Source: Allacma fusca (Eukaryota; Arthropoda; Collembola; Symphypleona; Sminthuridae). From it: a stretch of DNA of 64,000 bases. The position numbers and the translations under genes are program-made. Shown piece after piece: positions 28,801 to 44,000 of this stretch (within the stretch, counting starts at the first letter, position 1; each line of letters starts with the position of its first letter). Location of the stretch: the NCBI GenBank assembly GCA_947179485.1, contig OX359246.1, positions 44,805,632-44,869,631 of the forward strand. Direction: 5' to 3'. A model generated the notes under the pieces. That model was given only the letters and a program-made list of their open reading frames with translations. It was not told the DNA's origin and searched no databases.

Positions 28801-31040
28801 AAGCTTAAATACAAGCTTAACGAGAAGCTTCACTGCAAGCTTAACTACAAGCCTAACTACAAGCTTAACGACAAGCTTAACTACAAGCTTAACTACAATC
28901 TTAACAACCAGGTGTACTACAAGCTTAACTACAAGCTTAAATACAAGCTTAATTACAAGCTTAACTACAAGCTTAACTACAAGCTTAAGCTCAACCACAA
29001 GCTCAACCACAAGCTCAACCACAAGCTACACTATAAGCTTAATAACAAGCTTAACTACAAGCGTAACTACAAGCTGAACTACAAGCTTAACTTGAATCTT
29101 AACAACCAGCTTTACTACAAGCTTTACTACAAGCTTATTTTCAAGCTTAAGCTTAAGTACAAGCCTAAGCTTAACTACAAGCTTAAATACAAGCTTAAGC
29201 TCAACCACAAGCTCAACCACAAGCTCAACTATAAGCTTAACAAAGGCTTTAACTACAAGCGTAACTACAACCTCAACTACAAGCTAAACTACAAGCTTAA
29301 CTACAAGCACAACTACAAGCTTAACTACAAGCTTAACTAAAAGCTTAACTACAAGCTTAACTAAGAGCTCAACTACAAGCTTAACTTCAAGCTTAACTAC
29401 AAGCTTAACTACAAGCTTAGCAACAAGCTTAACTACAAGCTTAACTACAAGCTTTATTACAAGCTTAGCTACAAGTTAAAGCTTAACTAAAAGCTTAACT
29501 ACAAGCTTAACTACAAGCTTAACTACAAGCTTTACTACAAGCTTAACTACAAATTTACTACAAGCTTACCTAAAAACTTAACTACAAGCTTAACTACAAG
29601 CTTAACTACAAGCTTAACTACAAGCTTAACTACAAGCTTAACTACAAGCTTTACTACAAGCTTAGCTACAAGTTAAAGCTTATTTAAAAGCTTAACTACA
29701 AGCTTAACTACAAGCTTTACTACAAGCTTAACTACAAGCTTAACTACAAGCTTAACTACAAGCTTAACTACAAGCTTAACTACAAGCTTAACTACAAGCT
29801 TAACCACAAGCATAAGCATAACTACAAGCTTAACTACAAGCTTAACTACAACCTTAACTACAAGCTTAAATACAAGCTTAAATACAAGCTTAATTACAAG
29901 CTTAAATACAAGCTTAACTACAAGCTCAAGCTTAACTACAAGCTTAAGCTTAACTACAAGCTTAACTCGAAGCTTAAATACAAGCTTAAATACAAGCTTA
30001 ACTAGAAGCTTAAGCTGAACTACAAGCTTAACTACAAGCTTAACTACAAGCTTAACTACAAGCTTAACTACAAGCTTAACTACAAGCTCAACTACAAGCT
30101 TAACTACAAGCTTAACTACAAGCTTAACTACAAGCTTAAATACAAGCTTAAATACATGCTTAATTACAAGCTTAAATACAAGCTTAAATACAAGCTTAAA
30201 TACAAGCTTAAAAACAAGCTTAACTACACGCTCAAGTTTAACTACAAGCTTAAGCTTAACTACAAGCTTAACTCCAAGCTTAAATACAAGCTTAAATACA
30301 AGCTTAACGAGAAGCTTAAGCTTAACTACAACCTTAACTACAAGCTTAACTACAAGCTTAACTACAAGCTGAACTACAAGCTTAAGTACAAGCTTAACTA
30401 CAAGCTTAACTACAAGCTTAACTACAAGCTTAACTACAAGCTTAACTACAAGCTTAACTACAAGCTTAACTACAAGCTTAACTACAAGCTTAACTACAAG
30501 CTTAACTACAAGCTTAACTACAAGCTTAACTACAAGCTTAACTACAAGCTTAACTACAAGCTTAACTACAAGCTTAGCTACAAGCTTAAAAACAAGCTTA
30601 ATTACAAGCTTAAATACAAGCTTAACTACAAGCTCAAGCTTAACTACAAGCTTAAGCTTAACTACAAGCTTAACTCGAAGCTTAAATACAAGCTTAAATA
30701 CAAGCTTAACTAGAAGCTTAAGCTGAACTACAAGCTTATTTTGAAGCTTAACTACAAGCTTAACTACAAGCTTAACTACAAGCTTAACTACAAACTTAAC
30801 TACAAGCCTAACTACAAGCTTAACTACAAGCTTAAGCTCAACCACAAGCTCAACCACAAGCTCAACCACAAGCTACACTATAAGCTTAATAACAAGCTTA
30901 ACTACAAGCGTAACTACAAGCTGAACTACAAGCTTAAGCTCAACCACAAGCTCAACCACAAGCTCAACCACAAGCTACACTATAAGCTTAATAACAAGCT
31001 TAACTACAAGCGTAACTACAAGCTGAACTACAAGCTTAAC
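25831..31040. repeat. Family B, complex right-hand block, first part
   Basis: Same 12-bp unit and orientation as before the gap, now with TTTACTAC, AAGCTCAACCAC, AAGCGTAACTAC and AAGCTGAACTAC variants and 18-bp units in which the AAGCTT half is doubled. The marker TTGAATCTTAACAACCAGC begins here (26412, 29092) and serves as an anchor across the rest of the array. The open frame on the minus strand at 27064-29022 (652 codons of VVKL-type repeats) is a consequence of the 12-bp period and has no recognisable domain. Confidence 0.9.
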
Positions 31041-34000
31041 TTGAATCTTAACAACCAGCTTTACTACAAGCTTTACTACAAGCTTATTTTCAAGCTTAAG
31101 CTTAAGTACAAGCCTAAGCTTAACTACAAGCTTAAATACAAGCTTAAGCTCAACCACAAGCTCAACCACAAGCTCAACTATAAGCTTAACAAAGGCTTTA
31201 ACTACAAGCGTAACTACAACCTCAACTACAAGCTAAACTACAAGCTTAACTACAAGCACAACTACAAGCTTAACTACAAGCTTAACTAAAAGCTTAACTA
31301 CAAGCTTAACTAAGAGCTCAACTACAAGCTTAACTTCAAGCTTAACTACAAGCTTAACTACAAGCTTAGCAACAAGCTTAACTACAAGCTTAACTACAAG
31401 CTTTATTACAAGCTTAGCTACAAGTTAAAGCTTAACTAAAAGCTTAACTACAAGCTTAACTACAAGCTTAACTACAAGCTTTACTACAAGCTTAACTACA
31501 AATTTACTACAAGCTTACCTAAAAACTTAACTACAAGCTTAACGACAAGCTTAACTACAAGCTTAACTACAAGCTTAACTACAAGCTTAACTACAAGCTT
31601 TACTACAAGCTTAGCTACAAGTTAAAGCTTATTTAAAAGCTTAACTACAAGCTTAACTACAAGCTTTACTACAAGCTTAACTACAAGCTTAACTACAAGC
31701 TTAACTACAAGCTTAACTACAAGCTTAACTACAAGCTTAACTACAAGCTTAACCACAAGCATAAGCATAACTACAAGCTTAACTACAAGCTTAACTACAA
31801 CCTTAACTACAAGCTTAAATACAAGCTTAAATACAAGCTTAATTACAAGCTTAAATACAAGCTTAACTACAAGCTCAAGCTTAACTACAAGCTTAAGCTT
31901 AACTACAAGCTTAACTCGAAGCTTAAATACAAGCTTAAATACAAGCTTAACTAGAAGCTTAAGCTGAACTACAAGCTTAACTACAAGCTTAACTACAAGC
32001 TTAACTACAAGCTTAACTACAAGCTTAACTACAAGCTCAACTACAAGCTTAACTACAAGCTTAACTACAAGCTTAACTACAAGCTTAAATACAAGCTTAA
32101 ATACATGCTTAATTACAAGCTTAAATACAAGCTTAAATACAAGCTTAAATACAAGCTTAAAAACAAGCTTAACTACACGCTCAAGTTTAACTACAAGCTT
32201 AAGCTTAACTACAAGCTTAACTCCAAGCTTAAATACAAGCTTAAATACAAGCTTAACGAGAAGCTTAAGCTTAACTACAACCTTAACTACAAGCTTAACT
32301 ACAAGCTTAACTACAAGCTGAACTACAAGCTTAAGTACAAGCTTAACTACAAGCTTAACTACAAGCTTAACTACAAGCTTAACTACAAGCTTAACTACAA
32401 GCTTAACTACAAGCTTAACTACAAGCTTAACTACAAGCTTAACTACAAGCTTAACTACAAGCTTAACTACAAGCTTAACTACAAGCTTAACTACAAGCTT
32501 AACTACAAGCTTAACTACAAGCTTAACTACAAGCTTAGCTACAAGCTTAAATACAAGCTTAATTACAAGCTTAAATACAAGCTTAACTACAAGCTCAAGC
32601 TTAACTACAAGCTTAAGCTTAACTACAAGCTTAACTCGAAGCTTAAATACAAGCTTAAATACAAGCTTAACTAGAAGCTTAAGCTGAACTACAAGCTTAT
32701 TTTGAAGCTTAACTACAAGCTTAACTACAAGCTTAACTACAAGCTTAACTACAAACTTAACTACAAGCCTAACTACAAGCTTAACTACAAGCTTAACTAC
32801 AAGCTTAACTACAAGCTTAACTACAAGCTTAACTACAAGCTTAACTTGAATCTTAACAACCAGCTTTACTACAAGCTTTACTACAAGCTTATTTTCAAGC
32901 TTAAGCTTAAGTACAAGCCTAAGCTTAACTACAAGCTTAAATACAAGCTTAAGCTCAACCACAAGCTCAACCACAAGCTCAACTATAAGCTTAACAAAGG
33001 CTTTAACTACAAGCGTAACTACAACCTCAACTACAAGCTAAACTACAAGCTTAACTACAAGCACAACTACAAGCTTAACTACAAGCTTAACTAAAAGCTT
33101 AACTACAAGCTTAACTAAGAGCTCAACTACAAGCTTAACTTCAAGCTTAACTACAAGCTTAACTACAAGCTTAGCAACAAGCTTAACTACAAGCTTAGCA
33201 ACAAGCTTAACTACAAGCTTAACTACAAGCTTTATTACAAGCTTAGCTACAAGTTAAAGCTTAACTAAAAGCTTAACTACAAGCTTAACTACAAGCTTTA
33301 CTACAAGCTTAACTACAAATTTACTACAAGCTTACCTAAAAACTTAACTACAAGCTTAACTACAAGCTTAACTACAAGCTTAACTACAAGCTTAACTACA
33401 AGCTTAACTACAAGCTTAACTACAAGCTTTACTACAAGCTTAGCTACAAGTTAAAGCTTAACTAAAAGCTTAACTACAAGCTTAACTACAAGCTTTACTA
33501 CAAGCTTAACTACAAATTTACTACAAGCTTACCTAAAAACTTAACTACAAGCTTAACTACAAGCTTAAGCTTAAGTACAAGCCTAAGCTTAAATACAAGC
33601 TTAAATACAAGCCTAAGCTCAACCACAAGCTCAAACACAAGCTCAACTATAAGCTTAACAACAAGCTTAACTACAAGCGTAACTACAAGCTGAAATACAA
33701 GCTTAACTGCAAGCTTAACTTCAAGCTTAACTACAATCTTAACAAGCAGCTTTACTACAAGCTTAACTACAAGCTTAACTACAAGCTTAACTACAAACTT
33801 AACTACAAGCCTAACTACAAGCCTAACTACAAGCCTAACTACAAGCTTAACTACAAGCTTAACTACAAGCTTAACTACAAGCTTAACTACAAGCTTAACT
33901 ACAAGCTTAACTACAAGCTTAACTACAAGCTTAACTACAAGCTTAACTACAAGCTTAACTACAAGCTTAACTACAAGCTTAACTACAAGCTTAACTACAA

Positions 34001-37000
34001 GCTTAACTACAAGCTTAACTACAAGCTTAACTACAAGCTTAGCTACAAGCTTAAATACAAGCTTAATTACAAGCTTAAATACAAGCTTAACTACAAGCTC
34101 AAGCTTAACTACAAGCTTAAGCTTAAATACAAGCTTAAATACAAGCTTAACTAGAAGCTTAAGCTGAACTACAAGCTTATTTTGAAGCTTAACTACAAGC
34201 TTAACTACAAGCTTAACTACAAGCTTAACTACAAACTTAACTACAAGCCTAACTACAAGCTTAACTACAAGCTTAAGCTCAACCACAAGCTCAACCACAA
34301 GCTCAACCACAAGCTACACTATAAGCTTAATAACAAGCTTAACTACAAGCGTAACTACAAGCTGAACTACAAGCTTAAGCTCAACCACAAGCTCAACCAC
34401 AAGCTCAACCACAAGCTACACTATAAGCTTAATAACAAGCTTAACTACAAGCGTAACTACAAGCTGAACTACAAGCTTAACTTGAATCTTAACAACCAGC
34501 TTTACTACAAGCTTTACTACAAGCTTATTTTCAAGCTTAAGCTTAAGTACAAGCCTAAGCTTAACTACAAGCTTAAATACAAGCTTAAGCTCAACCACAA
34601 GCTCAACCACAAGCTCAACTATAAGCTTAACAAAGGCTTTAACTACAAGCGTAACTACAACCTCAACTACAAGCTAAACTACAAGCTTAACTACAAGCAC
34701 AACTACAAGCTTAACTACAAGCTTAACTAAAAGCTTAACTACAAGCTTAACTAAGAGCTCAACTACAAGCTTAACTTCAAGCTTAACTACAAGCTTAACT
34801 ACAAGCTTAGCAACAAGCTTAACTACAAGCTTAACTACAAGCTTTATTACAAGCTTAACTACAAGCTTAACTACAAGCTTAACTACAAGCTTAACTACAA
34901 GCTTTACTACAAGCTTAACTACAAATTTACTACAAGCTTACCTAAAAACTTAACTACAAGCTTAACTACAAGCTTAACTACAAGCTTAACTACAAGCTTA
35001 ACTACAAGCTTAACTACAAGCTTTACTACAAGCTTAGCTACAAGTTAAAGCTTATTTAAAAGCTTAACTACAAGCTTAACTACAAGCTTTACTACAAGCT
35101 TAACTACAAGCTTAACTACAAGCTTAACTACAAGCTTAACTACAAGCTTAACTACAAGCTTAACTACAAGCTTAACCACAAGCATAAGCATAACTACAAG
35201 CTTAACTACAAGCTTAACTACAACCTTAACTACAAGCTTAAATACAAGCTTAAATACAAGCTTAATTACAAGCTTAAATACAAGCTTAACTACAAGCTCA
35301 AGCTTAACTACAAGCTTAAGCTTAACTACAAGCTTAACTCGAAGCTTAAATACAAGCTTAAATACAAGCTTAACTAGAAGCTTAAGCTGAACTACAAGCT
35401 TAACTACAAGCTTAACTACAAGCTTAACTACAAGCTTAACTACAAGCTTAACTACAAGCTTAACTACAAGCTTAACTACAAGCTTAACTACAAGCTTAAC
35501 TACAAGCTTAACTACAAGCTTAACTACAAGCTTAACTACAAGCTTAACTACAAGCTTAACTACAAGCTTAACTACAAGCTTAACTACAAGCTTAACTACA
35601 AGCTTAGCTACAAGCTTAAATACAAGCTTAATTACAAGCTTAAATACAAGCTTAACTACAAGCTCAAGCTTAACTACAAGCTTAAGCTTAAATACAAGCT
35701 TAAATACAAGCTTAACTAGAAGCTTAAGCTGAACTACAAGCTTATTTTGAAGCTTAACTACAAGCTTAACTACAAGCTTAACTACAAGCTTAACTACAAA
35801 CTTAACTACAAGCCTAACTACAAGCTTAACTACAAGCTTAAGCTCAACCACAAGCTCAACCACAAGCTCAACCACAAGCTACACTATAAGCTTAATAACA
35901 AGCTTAACTACAAGCGTAACTACAAGCTGAACTACAAGCTTAAGCTCAACCACAAGCTCAACCACAAGCTCAACCACAAGCTACACTATAAGCTTAATAA
36001 CAAGCTTAACTACAAGCGTAACTACAAGCTGAACTACAAGCTTAACTTGAATCTTAACAACCAGCTTTACTACAAGCTTTACTACAAGCTTATTTTCAAG
36101 CTTAAGCTTAAGTACAAGCCTAAGCTTAACTACAAGCTTAAATACAAGCTTAAGCTCAACCACAAGCTCAACCACAAGCTCAACTATAAGCTTAACAAAG
36201 GCTTTAACTACAAGCGTAACTACAACCTCAACTACAAGCTAAACTACAAGCTTAACTACAAGCACAACTACAAGCTTAACTACAAGCTTAACTAAAAGCT
36301 TAACTACAAGCTTAACTAAGAGCTCAACTACAAGCTTAACTTCAAGCTTAACTACAAGCTTAACTACAAGCTTAGCAACAAGCTTAACTACAAGCTTAAC
36401 TACAAGCTTTATTACAAGCTTAACTACAAGCTTAACTACAAGCTTAACTACAAGCTTAACTACAAGCTTTACTACAAGCTTAACTACAAATTTACTACAA
36501 GCTTACCTAAAAACTTAACTACAAGCTTAACTACAAGCTTAACTACAAGCTTAACTACAAGCTTAACTACAAGCTTAACTACAAGCTTTACTACAAGCTT
36601 AGCTACAAGTTAAAGCTTATTTAAAAGCTTAACTACAAGCTTAACTACAAGCTTTACTACAAGCTTAACTACAAGCTTAACTACAAGCTTAACTACAAGC
36701 TTAACTACAAGCTTAACTACAAGCTTAACTACAAGCTTAACCACAAGCATAAGCATAACTACAAGCTTAACTACAAGCTTAACTACAACCTTAACTACAA
36801 GCTTAAATACAAGCTTAAATACAAGCTTAATTACAAGCTTAAATACAAGCTTAACTACAAGCTCAAGCTTAACTACAAGCTTAAGCTTAACTACAAGCTT
36901 AACTCGAAGCTTAAATACAAGCTTAAATACAAGCTTAACTAGAAGCTTAAGCTGAACTACAAGCTTAACTACAAGCTTAACTACAAGCTTAACTACAAGC

Positions 37001-40000
37001 TTAACTACAAGCTTAACTACAAGCTCAACTACAAGCTTAACTACAAGCTTAACTACAAGCTTAACTACAAGCTTAAATACAAGCTTAAATACATGCTTAA
37101 TTACAAGCTTAAATACAAGCTTAAATACAAGCTTAAATACAAGCTTAAAAACAAGCTTAACTACACGCTCAAGTTTAACTACAAGCTTAAGCTTAACTAC
37201 AAGCTTAACTCCAAGCTTAAATACAAGCTTAAATACAAGCTTAACGAGAAGCTTAAGCTTAACTACAACCTTAACTACAAGCTTAACTACAAGCTTAACT
37301 ACAAGCTGAACTACAAGCTTAAGTACAAGCTTAACTACAAGCTTAACTACAAGCTTAACTACAAGCTTAACTACAAGCTTAACTACAAGCTTAACTACAA
37401 GCTTAACTACAAGCTTAACTACAAGCTTAACTACAAGCTTAACTACAAGCTTAACTACAAGCTTAACTACAAGCTTAACTACAAGCTTAGCTACAAGCTT
37501 AACTACAAGCTTAACTACAAGCTTAGCTACAAGCTTAAATACAAGCTTAATTACAAGCTTAAATACAAGCTTAACTACAAGCTCAAGCTTAACTACAAGC
37601 TTAAGCTTAACTACAAGCTTAACTCGAAGCTTAAATACAAGCTTAAATACAAGCTTCACTAGAAGCTTAAGCTGAACTACAAGCTTATTTTGAAGCTTAA
37701 CTACAAGCTTAACTACAAGCTTAACTACAAGCTTAACTACAAACTTAACTACAAGCCTAACTACAAGCTTAACTACAAGCTTAACTACAAGCTTAACTAC
37801 AAGCTTAACTACAAGCTTAACTACAAGCTTAACTTGAATCTTAACAACCAGCTTTACTACAAGCTTTACTACAAGCTTATTTTCAAGCTTAAGCTTAAGT
37901 ACAAGCCTAAGCTTAACTACAAGCTTAAATACAAGCTTAAGCTCAACCACAAGCTCAACCACAAGCTCAACTATAAGCTTAACAAAGGCTTTAACTACAA
38001 GCGTAACTACAACCTCAACTACAAGCTAAACTACAAGCTTAACTACAAGCACAACTACAAGCTTAACTACAAGCTTAACTAAAAGCTTAACTACAAGCTT
38101 AACTAAGAGCTCAACTACAAGCTTAACTTCAAGCTTAACTACAAGCTTAACTACAAGCTTAGCAACAAGCTTAACTACAAGCTTAACTACAAGCTTTATT
38201 ACAAGCTTAGCTACAAGTTAAAGCTTAACTAAAAGCTTAACTACAAGCTTAACTACAAGCTTTACTACCAGCTTAACTACAAATTTACTACAAGCTTACC
38301 TAAAAACTTAACTACAAGCTTAACTACAAGCTTAACTACAAGCTTAACTACAAGCTTAACTACAAGCTTAACTACAAGCTTAACTACAAGCTTAACTACA
38401 AGCTTTACTACAAGCTTAGCTACAAGTTAAAGCTTAACTAAAAGCTTAACTACAAGCTTAACTACAAGCTTTACTACAAGCTTAACTACAAATTTACTAC
38501 AAGCTTACCTAAAAACTTAACTACAAGCTTAACTACAAGCTTAAGCTTAAGTACAAGCCTAAGCTTAAATACAAGCTTAAATACAAGCCTAAGCTCAACC
38601 ACAAGCTCAAACACAAGCTCAACTATAAGCTTAACAACAAGCTTAACTACAAGCGTAACTACAAGCTGAAATACAAGCTTAACTGCAAGCTTAACTTCAA
38701 GCTTAACTACAATCTTAACAAGCAGCTTTACTACAAGCTTAACTACAAGCTTAACTACAAGCTTAACTACAAACTTAACTACAAGCCTAACTACAAGCCT
38801 AACTACAAGCCTAACTACAAGCTTAACTACAAGCTTAACTACAAGCTTAACTACAAGCTTAACTACAAGCTTAACTACAAGCTTAACTACAAGCTTAACT
38901 CCAAGCTTAAATACAAGCTTAAATACAAGCTTAACGAGAAGCTTAAGCTTAACTACAACCTTAACTACAAGCTTAACTACAAGCTTAACTACAAGCTGAA
39001 CTACAAGCTTAAGTACAAGCTTAACTACAAGCTTAACTACAAGCTTAACTACAAGCTTAACTACAAGCTTAACTACAAGCTTAACTACAAGCTTAACTAC
39101 AAGCTTAACTACAAGCTTAACTACAAGCTTAACTACAAGCTTAACTACAAGCTTAACTACAAGCTTAACTACAAGCTTAACTACAAGCTTAACTACAAGC
39201 TTAACTACAAGCTTAGCTACAAGCTTAAATACAAGCTTAATTACAAGCTTAAATACAAGCTTAACTACAAGCTCAAGCTTAACTACAAGCTTAAGCTTAA
39301 CTACAAGCTTAACTCGAAGCTTAAATACAAGCTTAAATACAAGCTTCACTAGAAGCTTAAGCTGAACTACAAGCTTATTTTGAAGCTTAACTACAAGCTT
39401 AACTACAAGCTTAACTACAAGCTTAACTACAAACTTAACTACAAGCCTAACTACAAGCTTAACTACAAGCTTAACTACAAGCTTAACTACAAGCTTAACT
39501 ACAAGCTTAACTACAAGCTTAACTTGAATCTTAACAACCAGCTTTACTACAAGCTTTACTACAAGCTTATTTTCAAGCTTAAGCTTAAGTACAAGCCTAA
39601 GCTTAACTACAAGCTTAAATACAAGCTTAAGCTCAACCACAAGCTCAACCACAAGCTCAACTATAAGCTTAACAAAGGCTTTAACTACAAGCGTAACTAC
39701 AACCTCAACTACAAGCTAAACTACAAGCTTAACTACAAGCACAACTACAAGCTTAACTACAAGCTTAACTAAAAGCTTAACTACAAGCTTAACTAAGAGC
39801 TCAACTACAAGCTTAACTTCAAGCTTAACTACAAGCTTAACTACAAGCTTAGCAACAAGCTTAACTACAAGCTTAACTACAAGCTTTATTACAAGCTTAG
39901 CTACAAGTTAAAGCTTAACTAAAAGCTTAACTACAAGCTTAACTACAAGCTTTACTACCAGCTTAACTACAAATTTACTACAAGCTTACCTAAAAACTTA

Positions 40001-41030
40001 ACTACAAGCTTAACTACAAGCTTAACTACAAGCTTAACTACAAGCTTAACTACAAGCTTAACTACAAGCTTAACTACAAGCTTAACTACAAGCTTTACTA
40101 CAAGCTTAGCTACAAGTTAAAGCTTAACTAAAAGCTTAACTACAAGCTTAACTACAAGCTTTACTACAAGCTTAACTACAAATTTACTACAAGCTTACCT
40201 AAAAACTTAACTACAAGCTTAACTACAAGCTTAAGCTTAAGTACAAGCCTAAGCTTAAATACAAGCTTAAATACAAGCCTAAGCTCAACCACAAGCTCAA
40301 ACACAAGCTCAACTATAAGCTTAACAACAAGCTTAACTACAAGCGTAACTACAAGCTGAAATACAAGCTTAACTGCAAGCTTAACTTCAAGCTTAACTAC
40401 AATCTTAACAAGCAGCTTTACTACAAGCTTAACTACAAGCTTAACTACAAGCTTAACTACAAACTTAACTACAAGCCTAACTACAAGCCTAACTACAAGC
40501 CTAACTACAAGCTTAACTACAAGCTTAACTACAAGCTTAACTACAAGCTTAACTACAAGCTTAACTACAAGCTTAACTACAAGCTTAACTACAAGCTTAA
40601 CTACAAGCTTAACTACAAGCTTAACTACAAGCTTAACTACAAGCTTAACTACAAGCTTAACTACAAGCTTAACTACAAGCTTAACTACAAGCTTAACTAC
40701 AAGCTTAGCTACAAGCTTAAATACAAGCTTAATTACAAGCTTAAATACAAGCTTAACTACAAGCTCAAGCTTAACTACAAGCTTAAGCTTAAATACAAGC
40801 TTAAATACAAGCTTAACTAGAAGCTTAAGCTGAACTACAAGCTTATTTTGAAGCTTAACTACAAGCTTAACTACAAGCTTAACTACAAGCTTAACTACAA
40901 ACTTAACTACAAGCCTAACTACAAGCTTAACTACAAGCTTAACTACAAGCTTAACTGCAAGCTTAACTACAAGCTTAACTACAAGCTTAACTACAAGCTT
41001 AACTTGAATCTTAACAACCAGCTTTACTAC
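31041..41030. repeat. Two-level higher-order repeat with a 4988-bp super-period
   Basis: TTGAATCTTAACAACCAGC starts at 31041, 32846, 34482, 36047, 37834, 39524 and 41004, with spacings of 1805, 1636, 1565, 1787, 1690 and 1480 bp. The interval 32846 to 37834 is 4988 bp, and an unrelated marker (AACCACAAGCATAAGC, 31751 and 36739) shows the same 4988 bp. The open frames at 31622-32974 and 36610-37962 are 4988 bp apart and differ at one residue out of 450, so the two copies are almost identical. The 4988-bp unit therefore contains three sub-repeats of 1.5-1.8 kb. Confidence 0.88.
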
Positions 41031-44000
41031 AAGCTTTACTACAAGCTTATTTTCAAGCTTAAGCTTAAGTACAAGCCTAAGCTTAACTACAAGCTTAAAT
41101 ACAAGCTTAAGCTCAACCACAAGCTCAACCACAAGCTCAACTATAAGCTTAACAAAGGCTTTAACTACAAGCGTAACTACAACCTCAACTACAAGCTAAA
41201 CTACAAGCTTAACTACAAGCACAACTACAAGCTTAACTACAAGCTTAACTAAAAGCTTAACTACAAGCTTAACTAAGAGCTCAACTACAAGCTTAACTTC
41301 AAGCTTAACTACAAGCTTAACTACAAGCTTAGCAACAAGCTTAACTACAAGCTTAACTACAAGCTTTATTACAAGCTTAGCTACAAGTTAAAGCTTAACT
41401 AAAAGCTTAACTACAAGCTTAACTACAAGCTTAACTACAAGCTTTACTACAAGCTTAACTACAAATTTACTACAAGCTTACCTAAAAACTTAACTACAAG
41501 CTTAACTACAAGCTTAACTACAAGCTTAACTACAAGCTTAACTACAAGCTTAACTACAAGCTTAACTAGAAAGTAAGTAAGTAAGTAAGTTGGTTTATTC
41601 AAGTGTCAATGAAGTCAATACAGGTATAGAAGCTTAACTACAAGCTTTACTACAAGCTTAGCTACAAGTTAAAGCTTAACTAAAAGCTTAACTACAAGCT
41701 TAACTACAAGCTTTACTACAAGCTTAACTACAAATTTACTACAAGCTTACCTAAAAACTTAACTACAAGCTTAACTACAAGCTTAAGCTTAAGTACAAGC
41801 CTAAGCTTAAATACAAGCTTAAATACAAGCCTAAGCTCAACCACAAGCTCAAACACAAGCTCAACTATAAGCTTAACAACAAGCTTAACTACAAGCGTAA
41901 CTACAAGCTGAAATACAAGCTTAACTGCAAGCTTAACTTCAAGCTTAACTACAATCTTAACAAGCAGCTTTACTACAAGCTTAACTACAAGCTTAACTAC
42001 AAGCTTAACTACAAACTTAACTACAAGCCTAACTACAAGCCTAACTACAAGCTTAACTACAAGCTTAACTACAAGCTTAACTACAAGCTTAACTACAAGC
42101 TTAACTACAAGCTTAACTACAAGCTTAACTACAAGCTTAACTACAACCTTAACTACAAGCTTAACTACAAGCTTAACTACAAGCTTAACTACAAGCTTAA
42201 CTACAAGCTTAAAAACAAGCTTAACTACACGCTCAAGCTTAACTACAAGCTTAAGCTTAACTACAAGCTTAACTCCAAGCTTAAATACAAGCTTAAATAC
42301 AAGCTTAACGAGAAGCTTCACTGCAAGCTTAACTACAAGCCTAACTACAAGCTTAACGACAAGCTTAACTACAAGCTTAACTACAATCTTAACAACCAGG
42401 TGTACTACAAGCTTAACTACAAGCTTAAATACAAGCTTAATTACAAGCTTAACTACAAGCTTAACTACAAGCTTAAGCTCAACCACAAGCTCAACCACAA
42501 GCTCAACCACAAGCTCAACTATAAGCTTAATAACAAGCTTAACTACAACCGTAACTACAAGCTGAACTACAAGCTTAACTACAAGCTTAACTACAAGCTT
42601 AACTACAAGCTTAACTACAAGCTGAACTACAAGCTTAACTACAAGCTTAACTACAAGCTTAACTACAAGCTTAACTTGAATCTTAACAACCAGCTTTACT
42701 ACAAGCTTTACTACAAGCTTATTTTCAAGCTTAAGCTTAAGTACAAGCCTAAGCTTAACTACAAGCTTAAATACAAGCTTAAGCTCAACCACAAGCTCAA
42801 CCACAAGCTCAACTATAAGCTTAACAAAGGCTTTAACTACAAGCGTAACTACAACCTCAACTGCAAGCTAAACTACAAGCTTAACTACAAGCACAACTAC
42901 AAGCTTAACTACAAGCTTAACTAAAAGCTTAACTACAAGCTTAACTAAGAGCTCAACTACAAGCTTAACTTCAAGCTTAACTACAAGCTTAACTACAAGC
43001 TTAGCAACAAGCTTAACTACAAGCTTAACTACAAGCTTTATTACAAGCTTAGCTACAAGTTAAAGCTTAACTAAAAGCTTAACTACAAGCTTAACTACAA
43101 GCTTAACTACAAGCTTTACTACAAGCTTAACTACAAATTTACTACAAGCTTACCTAAAAACTTAACTACAAGCTTAACTACAAGCTTAACTACAAGCTTA
43201 ACTACAAGCTTAACTACAAGCTCAAGCTTAACTACAAGCTTAAGCTTAACTACAAGCTTAACTCGAAGCTTAAATACAAGCTTAAATACAAGCTTAACTA
43301 GAAGCTTAAGCTGAACTACAAGCTTATTTTGAAGCTTAACTACAAGCTTAACTACAAGCTTAACTACAAGCTTAACTACAAACTTAACTACAAGCCTAAC
43401 TACAAGCTTAACTACAAGCTTAACTACAAGCTTAACTACAAGCTTAACTACAAGCTTAACTACAAGCTTAACTTGAATCTTAACAACCAGCTTTACTACA
43501 AGCTTTACTACAAGCTTATTTTCAAGCTTAAGCTTAAGTACAAGCCTAAGCTTAACTACAAGCTTAAATACAAGCTTAAGCTCAACCACAAGCTCAACCA
43601 CAAGCTCAACTATAAGCTTAACAAAGGCTTTAACTACAAGCGTAACTACAACCTCAACTACAAGCTAAACTACAAGCTTAACTACAAGCACAACTACAAG
43701 CTTAACTACAAGCTTAACTAAAAGCTTAACTACAAGCTTAACTAAGAGCTCAACTACAAGCTTAACTTCAAGCTTAACTACAAGCTTAACTACAAGCTTA
43801 GCAACAAGCTTAACTACAAGCTTAACTACAAGCTTTATTACAAGCTTAGCTACAAGTTAAAGCTTAACTAAAAGCTTAACTACAAGCTTAACTACAAGCT
43901 TAACTACAAGCTTTACTACAAGCTTAACTACAAATTTACTACAAGCTTACCTAAAAACTTAACTACAAGCTTAACTACAAGCTTAACTACAAGCTTAACT

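Noticed and set aside
27064..29022. 652-codon minus-strand open frame (VVKL repeats)
   Set aside because: It is generated by the 12-bp unit, has no start with context, no domain and no non-repetitive part. The same applies to every LTTS, KLNY and VVKL frame between 2.2 and 55.6 kb.
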